NCBI GenBank assembly: GCA_964572965.1
Contig: CAZNHL010000056.1
Location: 1-29,128, forward strand
Reading direction: 5' to 3'
DNA: 29,128 bases
Source of the DNA: CAZNHL01 sp964572965
GTDB taxonomy: Bacteria > Bacteroidota > Bacteroidia > Cytophagales > UBA9547
Under the pieces are notes generated by a model. The model was not told where the DNA came from. It did no database searches and saw nothing but the letters and a program-made list of their open reading frames with translations. This document shows positions 23,321 to 29,128 of this stretch, one piece after another. Position 1 is the stretch's first letter; each line of letters starts with the position of its first letter. A program made the translations under genes and the position numbers.

Positions 23321-23986
23321 TTAAATGCTTGCTAACAGGTTGTCAGACTCTTGTCTGAATGTATTAAAATGAGTTTCTTCTGTCTGTTCAGTACCGAACC
23401 ACGCCTTTTCATATGTTTTAGTAAGACTGCGGAAGTTACTGAATCCAGGTGTTTTGTACATTTGATTTAGATAGTCTCTGCTTGTACTTTCTTTTTTCAG
23501 GACAATCAGTTTTTTGTGGGCCAGTTCTTTCAGAATCTTCAAATAATAGAAGCGGAGAGCAAGGCGGTATTCTTTTTTCTCCAGAGCATCTTTGATGTAT
23601 TGGTCAAGTTCAGAATGAAGGAGGCTGTTGTCTTCCTGAATGTTAGCAATAGTAGCAATAGGCAAAGGTTTTGGTGCCCTTGCCCAGGTAGTATTTTTAA
23701 CAATGAGATAAATAATGGCAATGACTGCCAGCAAAATAATCCCATAAAGAATCCATATCGGTAATTGACCGAAATTGAAAGAAGGCAGTTGCCTGGGCTT
23801 ACTTTCTTTAACCGGCTTCGGCGGAGCAGTTCTTTGAAACTTTAACTCATCGCTTGCTTCTTTCCATTCCTTTTCACTGAAATGTTGTTTCTCAAGTTGG
23901 GACGTTTCTTTAGTATTACTTTCCTGAGCGAAAGAAGCAGATTTTAGTAATAATAAAGCGCAGATAATAATGCAGAAGAATCTCAT
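23321..23986 (-). CDS. DUF4129 domain membrane protein
   Basis: This 221-residue protein has a signal peptide (1-20, ending SFA-Q), an extracytoplasmic stretch, one membrane helix at about 75-97 and a cytoplasmic C-terminal DUF4129 domain. The DUF4129 domain carries ALRFYYLKILKELAHKK, STSRDYLNQM and TYEKAWFGTEQTE. In other bacteria DUF4129 is found in or beside transglutaminase-like and MoxR-linked proteins. The start ATG lies four bases after the SpoIIM-type gene, and the stop abuts the next start. Its position fixes it as a member of the conserved cluster; its function is unknown. Confidence 0.88.
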   Translation of the reverse strand: MRFFCIIICALLLLKSASFAQESNTKETSQLEKQHFSEKEWKEASDELKFQRTAPPKPVKESKPRQLPSFNFGQLPIWILYGIILLAVIAIIYLIVKNTTWARAPKPLPIATIANIQEDNSLLHSELDQYIKDALEKKEYRLALRFYYLKILKELAHKKLIVLKKESTSRDYLNQMYKTPGFSNFRSLTKTYEKAWFGTEQTEETHFNTFRQESDNLLASI

Positions 23987-23990
23987 ACAA

Positions 23991-25778
23991 CTACATTTTT
24001 GAAAGTTTTAATTCCTCAATTTTCTTTTTCAGCACTTCACCGCGGCTTATTTCATGCAGGTTTTCGAACAGCAGGCTGCTGATAAGAAATGCGAATGAAA
24101 AACAACAAAGTAAAATGAAGATGGAAACTGCAGAAAATAAGATTCCTGTTACAAGACTTGGGGCTTCGGCCTGGTTGGTTATATTCCATTCAACAAGATC
24201 CTGATATAGCATCATGAGGGGTGAGCTGAATAGTATGATAAGAAATAAGCTTAGCAATATACTTATAAAGTTTAAGCCGGAACTCATTCCCCAGTCACTG
24301 AAAGTGTATTGAAATGCTTTAATGAGTGCATTAAAGATATCAGTTTTTGTGTAAATGATGATTGATGCCCAAAGTGCCATAAAAGGCAGCACAAGAATAT
24401 AGAGGATAATCAGGGCCCCGTTTGAGTTTGATAACAAAATGAGGTTTTGTAAAAGGAAAATAATGAATAGCTGCCCCCCGGTTGCAAGCCACTGGCTAAG
24501 GCTGTTAGATATAGGTTTATAAAGTCTCGCAATCGCAATAAATAGCCCTGATATAACTAATGTTACCAGTAAAAGCTGTACAACATCCTCAAAACGGAAA
24601 AGCTTCATGATGTTCTGGAAAATATTGTCAAATGAAGTATACTTAACTCCTTCAGCCCCCCATAAGCGTATAGCGCCTACCCATACAGCAGCACTAACAA
24701 TAGAGAAAATTNNNNNNNNNNTCATTGCCAGGCCTATTGTATCTCCAAAATTCCTGATACCATAGTTATTGGTAGTTACAGTGGTGTACACTTCAAACTT
24801 TTCATGTTTCATGTAACGATGAAACTGCGGTTTTTTGCTGATCACCCATGGATAATAGACAAAATAGCCAAGAATGAAGAGTAACGATAATAATATGAAG
24901 AACCCTCTTACAGAGTCAGGGATTTCAGTATGGCGCGTTAGGAAACCTTCTACCAATGCCGCTGTAATGAAAATAGGTACAGTGCCCAGCATGATTTTTA
25001 ATCCTTTTCTGGTAGATAGTTTAAAAGACTGAAACCTGGAATAAGTACCGGGAAAAAGAAGACCGCTGCCCAATACAATGCCGGCGGCTCCGGCTATGAT
25101 AATGGAAGATATTTCTAACGTACCATGCAGCCAGATTGCCAGAAATGACTCCCTGAAAAGATCTTTAGTAACGAAATAATGTTGAAAGGTACCCACCATT
25201 ATACCATTACTGAAGAGAAACATTATTGTGCCTAAGCCCATAAAAGCTCCCAGAATAAAAGTCATAAAGGCGACTCTAAGGTTATTAAGGGTAATGCCTA
25301 AAAACATGGAAATTTCCTTTGACTGTTTATATACAGCCATTGGATCATTCTTTTTAATATTTGCATCCGTCATTTCAATATACCCGTCGCCAAGAATTAC
25401 ACGGGCAAATTTGGGGTCATGGTAGCTGGAAAGAACACCAATACCCATGGCTAGACCAAATATCAGAAAAGCAATAAGGAATTCTTTTCGTGAGGCGTAG
25501 ACTATACTCGGTAATTCATATTGCCAGAAATCAGAGAAGAGTTTCCACTTCGTTGTCCTGTTTTTGTAGATGGACTGAAAAACCGAACGTGCAAGATCAT
25601 TCAGGTAAAGCCTTACTTTCCGGTTAGGGTAGTGTGTACGGGCATAGGAAAGATCCTCCGTTATATGGATAAAGTGATCCGCAAGTTGTTCAGGCTCAGT
25701 TGTGTTGCCTGAAATAACTTGATTCTCCAGTGTTTTCCACTTGTCTTTATTTTGCTTGATGAATTGTGATTCAAGCAT
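23991..25778 (-). CDS. SpoIIM (DUF95) domain membrane protein with extra C-terminal membrane domain, crossing an assembly gap
   Basis: This open frame of 595 codons contains ten Ns at 24712-24721, covering codons about 353-356. Residues 1-330 are a typical SpoIIM/stage II sporulation M-like protein: cytoplasmic N-terminus (LADHFIHITEDLSYARTHYP), then helices with FMTFILGAFMGLGT and AIWLHGTLEISSIIIAGAAG. Such proteins are usually near 330 residues. The remaining 240 or so residues hold five or six more helices and begin near YGIRNFGDTIGLAM, which resembles the start of separate membrane proteins I would expect next to SpoIIM genes in related clusters. So this is either a real fusion or two genes joined by a gap of false length. 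It is first in the MoxR operon. Non-sporulating Bacteroidota carry it too, so the name does not imply sporulation. Confidence 0.75.
   Translation of the reverse strand: MLESQFIKQNKDKWKTLENQVISGNTTEPEQLADHFIHITEDLSYARTHYPNRKVRLYLNDLARSVFQSIYKNRTTKWKLFSDFWQYELPSIVYASRKEFLIAFLIFGLAMGIGVLSSYHDPKFARVILGDGYIEMTDANIKKNDPMAVYKQSKEISMFLGITLNNLRVAFMTFILGAFMGLGTIMFLFSNGIMVGTFQHYFVTKDLFRESFLAIWLHGTLEISSIIIAGAAGIVLGSGLLFPGTYSRFQSFKLSTRKGLKIMLGTVPIFITAALVEGFLTRHTEIPDSVRGFFILLSLLFILGYFVYYPWVISKKPQFHRYMKHEKFEVYTTVTTNNYGIRNFGDTIGLAMXXXXIFSIVSAAVWVGAIRLWGAEGVKYTSFDNIFQNIMKLFRFEDVVQLLLVTLVISGLFIAIARLYKPISNSLSQWLATGGQLFIIFLLQNLILLSNSNGALIILYILVLPFMALWASIIIYTKTDIFNALIKAFQYTFSDWGMSSGLNFISILLSLFLIILFSSPLMMLYQDLVEWNITNQAEAPSLVTGILFSAVSIFILLCCFSFAFLISSLLFENLHEISRGEVLKKKIEELKLSKM
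24712..24721. other. Run of 10 Ns (assembly gap)
   Basis: Ten undetermined bases stand inside the SpoIIM-type frame. The frame stays open on both sides with ten bases counted, but the true length is not known. Confidence 0.98.
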
Positions 25779-25874
25779 TATTATTGTTTTTTAAAGCAGT
25801 AAAAAGTGTCAATAGCTTGATAAATTAGCATTTTCTAAGAATATTTAGGTGATTTTTAGATTAAATATTTTAGC

Positions 25875-26609
25875 ATGGCAAATATAGAGATTAGGACAGC
25901 ACAAAATGTTGTCATTGCTTACGAAACAGCTCCTTTTGCTGAGCGCTTATTTGCCTTTCTTATAGACTGGGCTATTGGCATTGGTTTATGTCTGGTTTTC
26001 CTGTTTCTCTATGCATTGTTTGCTGCGAATTTTGACGATGGTTTTGAGTTGCTGATCTATTTTTGCTTCGTTCCGGTTTTCTTTTTTTATACACTGGTTT
26101 CAGAGGTTATGTGGCAGGGGCAGTCTATTGGTAAAAAAGCGATGAGGCTCAAAGTGGTGAAGTTAACCGGGCGTGAAGCAAATGTGAATGATTATTTGTC
26201 CCGCTGGGTTTTCAGGATGATTGATATCTATTTGTCGGCAGGGTCACTGGCAGCTATACTCATATTGTCTTCGTCGAAGGGACAAAGACTGGGCGATATT
26301 TTGAGTAATACATCGGTTGTAAGAATTAAGAAAAACCTGGACTTAACAGTGTCTGATTTACTTAAAATGAAGTCCAAAGATAACTATGAGCCAGAATACC
26401 CACAGGCTCGGCTGCTTAAGGAAGAAGATGCTCTTTTAATAAAAGCAGTATTGGACAGGCATAGTAAGTATCCAAATGAAGCCAGCGCTGAATTGGTAAA
26501 AGAACTACGAATTAAGTTGGTGAAGGAACTCGAAATAGATAACATGCATCGTGTTTCTTCTGACTTCTTAAAAATGCTTTTAAGAGATTATGTGGTAATG
26601 AGCAGATAA
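25875..26609 (+). CDS. RDD family membrane protein with C-terminal extension
   Basis: This 244-residue protein has an RDD domain in its first 155 residues: RLFAFLIDWAIG (R24, D31), GQSIGKKAMRLKVVKLTG and RLGDILSNTSVV, with four helices. The last 85 or so residues are soluble and charged (MKSKDNYEPEYPQARLLKEED onward, mostly helical) and probably cytoplasmic. It diverges from the SpoIIM-type gene across 96 bp and so belongs to the conserved MoxR/DUF58/SpoIIM neighbourhood. The substrate, if it is a transporter, is unknown. The ATG start is the first possible one, and a long bidirectional terminator follows. Confidence 0.92.
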   Translation: MANIEIRTAQNVVIAYETAPFAERLFAFLIDWAIGIGLCLVFLFLYALFAANFDDGFELLIYFCFVPVFFFYTLVSEVMWQGQSIGKKAMRLKVVKLTGREANVNDYLSRWVFRMIDIYLSAGSLAAILILSSSKGQRLGDILSNTSVVRIKKNLDLTVSDLLKMKSKDNYEPEYPQARLLKEEDALLIKAVLDRHSKYPNEASAELVKELRIKLVKELEIDNMHRVSSDFLKMLLRDYVVMSR

Positions 26610-26615
26610 CCACTA

Positions 26616-26658
26616 AAAAAAGGAAAAGCCTGGTTTTAAACCAGGCTTTTCCTTTTTT
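26616..26658. terminator. Bidirectional rho-independent terminator
   Basis: A perfect 21-bp stem (26616-26636 with 26638-26658) has A and T runs at its ends. It sits between the convergent RDD gene and the lipocalin-like lipoprotein gene and can serve both strands. Confidence 0.93.
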
Positions 26659-26673
26659 ATCTGTTTGAGATAA

Positions 26674-27134
26674 TTACTTTTTGTATGGTGTTAAAGCAGT
26701 AACTACTTTATAACTAATACCTGCCATATTAGTAGAAGTACTTAGCTTTAAACTGGAAGCATCAAGAGATTCGATTTTTTTAGCTACTTTACTGAAAGAA
26801 GTAACTACGATCAAACTATCCTGACCTTTATTCAAATACCATTTACCTTTTACAGTAACCTGAGTACAGCTGCTAACAGCAGTTTCAGTATAAGCACTAT
26901 CTTTTTCTGTATATGTGTAAATAGTACAAGAGTTAGGAGTTCCTGCGGTAGTGCTTGATTGGCCAGCGTAAGAAGTGATATTTGATACTGCTGATTCTTT
27001 CCAAGGATTAGCTACAAGCACAGCTTTTTTAGCTGGACCTGGGTTGCCGCTGTTATTGTCGTCGCTTTTTTTGCAAGATGTAGAAATAACTAATGCAGCA
27101 GATAATGCTAGTGTACTTAAGATAATTTTTTCAT
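26674..27134 (-). pseudogene. Lipocalin-like lipoprotein gene, frame broken by one missing A in the signal peptide
   Basis: The downstream frame encodes a lipobox and a small domain. It reads IILSTLALSAALVISTSC, then KKSDDNN, then about 115 residues ending TALTPYKK, with paired Cys, KGKWYLNKGQDSLIV and LDASSLKLS as in lipocalin-like Bacteroidota lipoproteins. The only suitable ATG (27134) is one base out of frame. It is followed by six As (27131-27126), and ATG AAA AAA TTA TCT then meets TAA. With seven As it would read MKKIILSTL and join the rest perfectly, giving about 153 residues. Either the sequence has a homopolymer error or the gene is inactive or phase-variable. A TAGTTTTG promoter element precedes it. 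A start at the internal GTG (27021) would remove the lipobox. Confidence 0.75.
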
Positions 27135-27169
27135 TGCTAATTTAGTGGGGATTTTTGTTAAACTGGCGG

Positions 27170-27177
27170 CAAAACTA
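27170..27177 (-). promoter_or_regulatory. -7 promoter element of the lipocalin-like gene
   Basis: TAGTTTTG on the minus strand is a perfect TAnnTTTG match 36 bp before the ATG at 27134. The -33 region is weak. Confidence 0.45.
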
Positions 27178-27336
27178 ATATCAAAAAATGACATTTATGA
27201 CTTGATGTAATTATTGGATGATAATAGTTTTTTTAACAAGTTAAGTTGCTGATATTGAATGGTATTTGTTTTGTCTGTGCTGATTTTTAATGTAAGATTT
27301 GTGTGATAAATCTTGTTATATAAGGTAAAATCAAAA

Positions 27337-28083
27337 CTATTTTACGCATAGGCTTCTCAACCTGATAACATCCCCGTTAAAGACATTGAAATCTACTTTG
27401 CCTTTAATGCCATTTACACGGCCTTTTTCACTGTGTTGCCAAAAAGCCCAGTTTACCCCTTCCGGTAATTTGAGGCTTTTCTTTTTATAATGTGCAATCC
27501 AGATAGGATAACCATCAAAATATCCGTGCAGATAATCAGTAAAGTATTTATAGCTGGTATAAATAACCGGTTTAACGCGGTAATGTCTTTCTGTTTCATG
27601 AATAAAAATGGAAAGATTTTTGCGTATATCCGCAGCGTTCATCCCTTCTGTAATTTCAATATCAATAACCGGAGGCAGGTCGCCGGATTTAAGTTTAACA
27701 ACTTGTTGAAAATAGTAAGCCTGCGCAAGCGGATCTTTGGAAGGAAGGAAGAAATGATATGAGCCGCGTAATAAACCTGAGCGGCCTGCTGCATTCCAGT
27801 TGTTGTCAAAATGTTCATCTTCCCAGTCGGTACCTTCAGTAGCTTTAATGTATACAAAACTAATATGTTTACCGTCACTGCGCATCGCTTTTACCGCACT
27901 CCAGTCTATATGTTCCTGATGGCGGGATATATCAATGCCGTGAATAGAAAAATTGCCCGGCACAGTAATACCAAAGCCAGGGTATTTATATTCTTTTGTT
28001 TTTTTCTTTTTACAGGAAGAAACTCCAAATATTAGAAATAAGGAGATAAACGGGAAGAAGAGGTTGTATTTAAATAACTGCAT
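27337..28083 (-). CDS. GH25 family muramidase (lysozyme) lipoprotein
   Basis: This 248-residue exported lipoprotein cleaves, or once cleaved, the MurNAc-GlcNAc bond of peptidoglycan. The lipobox GVSSC gives a lipidated Cys24, followed by KKKK. The GH25 domain covers about 46-245. HGIDISRHQ carries the strand-1 Asp51, FVYIKATEGTDW and GSYHFF are family motifs, and PPVIDIEI holds the catalytic pair Asp141 and Glu143. PVIYTSYKYFTDYL and WAFWQHSEKGRVNGI complete the barrel. The key acidic residues are present, so it should be active. It is a single-gene unit diverging from the methyltransferase gene. The role is probably wall turnover or attack on other bacteria; context does not decide. Confidence 0.95.
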   Translation of the reverse strand: MQLFKYNLFFPFISLFLIFGVSSCKKKKTKEYKYPGFGITVPGNFSIHGIDISRHQEHIDWSAVKAMRSDGKHISFVYIKATEGTDWEDEHFDNNWNAAGRSGLLRGSYHFFLPSKDPLAQAYYFQQVVKLKSGDLPPVIDIEITEGMNAADIRKNLSIFIHETERHYRVKPVIYTSYKYFTDYLHGYFDGYPIWIAHYKKKSLKLPEGVNWAFWQHSEKGRVNGIKGKVDFNVFNGDVIRLRSLCVK

Positions 28084-28090
28084 TTCAGTT

Positions 28091-28098
28091 CAAAAATA
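28091..28098 (-). promoter_or_regulatory. Candidate -7 element of the GH25 gene
   Basis: TATTTTTG on the minus strand is a perfect TAnnTTTG match, but it ends only 7 bp before the ATG. If used, it gives a nearly leaderless mRNA. No clear -33 element is present. Confidence 0.35.
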
Positions 28099-28152
28099 CA
28101 GCATTTTAGCTTAATTATCTTCTTTTTTCTTTCATAGGGAAAGGGAATGAGG

Positions 28153-28160
28153 TAATTTTG
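28153..28160 (+). promoter_or_regulatory. -7 promoter element of the methyltransferase gene
   Basis: TAATTTTG is a perfect TAnnTTTG match 70 bp upstream of the start. A TTTC about 19 bp before it may be a weak -33 element. Confidence 0.45.
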
Positions 28161-28230
28161 TAAAAGCTAAAAGCCAAGTGCAAATATTTTAATAATACGC
28201 AACTTGTAACCCGTAACAAGAAACCCCGCA

Positions 28231-29118
28231 ATGATCCCGGAACTAATATACAAATCACCTGAAGACTGGAAAGATTATGAACTGATTGATTCAGGGAGTG
28301 GTGAAAAACTGGAAAGGTTTGGAAAGTTTATTCTATCGCGTCCTGAACCGCAGGCTTTGTGGGATAAAACATTGTCGCAGCAGGAATGGGATAAGCAGGC
28401 CAATGCTATTTTCAAAAAAGAGAAAGGCAGCAGTGAAAAGGGTGAATGGATTCTGAAAAAAGGGATGGCTGAGCAATGGTATATTGACTATCAGTACAAT
28501 GAACTGAAGCTGAAATTCCGTTTAGGCTTATCGTCTTTCAAGCATGTTGGCTTGTTTCCGGAGCAGGCAGATAACTGGAATTTTATTTTTGAGAGGGTTA
28601 AAACTTTTAAGCAGACTCCGCAGGTACTTAACTTATTTGCTTATACAGGCGGAGCTTCTCTGGCAGCCAAAGCGGCAGGAGCAGACGTAGTTCATGTTGA
28701 TTCAGTTAAGCAGGTAATTAATTGGGCAAATGATAATATGGCAGCTTCAAATCTTGATAATATTCGTTGGATGGTGGAAGATGCCATGAAATATGTACAG
28801 AGGGAAGTCAGGAGAGGAAAGGTTTATCAGGCTATCATTTTGGATCCTCCGAGTTACGGACGTGGGCCTAATGGTGAAAAGTGGCAGCTGGAAGACCAGA
28901 TCAATGATCTGTTAAAAGACTGCGCGAAACTACTCGATAAACAGAATCATTTTTTCATTCTGAATCTTTATTCCATGGGTTTCTCTCCACTGATTGCAGA
29001 TAATCTGGTACGAAGCTCTTTCGGAAAAATTAAAAATGCAGAATTCGGAGAACTTTATATTCAAGACAATTTTAGTAAAAGGCTACCTCTTGGTTTATTC
29101 CATAGGTTTCATAGTTAA
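28231..29118 (+). CDS. Class I SAM-dependent methyltransferase, RlmI/RlmK-like, without PUA domain
   Basis: This 295-residue protein has a Rossmann methyltransferase fold. The SAM-binding motif LNLFAYTGGASLAAKAAGA lies at about 133-151, followed by VHVDSVKQVINWANDN. A WMVEDAMKYV acidic loop comes next, then the catalytic-type motif ILDPPSYGRGPNG at about 202-214. This arrangement is that of the COG1092 group of 23S rRNA cytosine-C5 methyltransferases, but the N-terminal PUA RNA-binding domain of RlmI is absent; residues 1-120 are instead a beta-rich lead-in. The target is probably rRNA, not proven. The ATG start is the first in frame, and the gene ends ten bases before the window does. Confidence 0.88.
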   Translation: MIPELIYKSPEDWKDYELIDSGSGEKLERFGKFILSRPEPQALWDKTLSQQEWDKQANAIFKKEKGSSEKGEWILKKGMAEQWYIDYQYNELKLKFRLGLSSFKHVGLFPEQADNWNFIFERVKTFKQTPQVLNLFAYTGGASLAAKAAGADVVHVDSVKQVINWANDNMAASNLDNIRWMVEDAMKYVQREVRRGKVYQAIILDPPSYGRGPNGEKWQLEDQINDLLKDCAKLLDKQNHFFILNLYSMGFSPLIADNLVRSSFGKIKNAEFGELYIQDNFSKRLPLGLFHRFHS

Positions 29119-29128
29119 TTGAGAATTG

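Noticed and set aside
23991..25778. SpoIIM gene as evidence for a spore-forming organism
   Set aside because: The domain is widespread in non-sporulating Bacteroidota within the MoxR cluster, and no other sporulation gene is present.
26616..26658. Long perfect inverted repeat as a mobile-element end or CRISPR-like repeat
   Set aside because: It occurs once, lies between convergent genes and has A/T flanks, which fits a bidirectional terminator.
26674..27021. Reading the lipocalin-like gene as a 115-residue protein from the internal GTG
   Set aside because: The frame upstream continues into a full lipobox and signal peptide, so the GTG start is an artefact of the broken A run.

Overview
The window reads as a chromosomal segment of a Bacteroidota bacterium. 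Support comes from moderate-to-low GC, lipoproteins with CKK-type starts after the lipobox, TonB receptors carrying carboxypeptidase-regulatory-like N-domains, FecI/FecR pairs, promoters of the TAnnTTTG type, a lysyl-tRNA synthetase with a C-terminal extension, and the MoxR/DUF58/DUF4350/DUF4129/SpoIIM cluster. I cannot place it below phylum with confidence; a Chitinophagales- or Sphingobacteriales-like lineage is a guess. Ten Ns at 24712-24721 show a draft assembly.

Positions 789-13048, all on the minus strand, hold two paralogous siderophore/heme-type uptake blocks. Block A (13048 down to 6015) runs ECF sigma, FecR anti-sigma, TonB receptor with an STN signalling domain, DUF4374-like surface lipoprotein, PepSY membrane protein. 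Block B (5934 down to 789) runs ECF sigma, short atypical anti-sigma, DUF4374-like lipoprotein, terminator, then a TonB receptor without an STN domain. The receptor/DUF4374/PepSY set resembles the XusABC xenosiderophore system of Bacteroides. A 19-bp inverted repeat (ATTTAGA-N5-TCTAAAT and variants) lies in front of all three likely transcription units and covers the -33 element of both sigma promoters, which suggests one metal-responsive repressor controls the locus.

Positions 13164-15951 (minus) carry an exported Gly/Asn-rich protein of unknown function, ispD (isoprenoid synthesis) and queA (queuosine tRNA modification). Divergent to these, 16168-19564 (plus) carry lysS, a small exported protein and two tandem RDD membrane proteins.

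Positions 19579-25778 (minus) form one tightly packed operon: a SpoIIM-domain membrane protein with a long C-terminal extension, a DUF4129 protein, a DUF4350 protein, a MoxR AAA+ ATPase and a DUF58 protein. A third RDD gene diverges from it at 25875. This is a conserved envelope-associated cluster with no firmly known function.

The right end holds a small lipocalin-like lipoprotein whose signal peptide is broken by a one-base shortfall in an A run, a GH25 muramidase lipoprotein, and an RlmI-type SAM-dependent methyltransferase. I see no rRNA, tRNA, CRISPR array, insertion sequence, integrase or phage gene.
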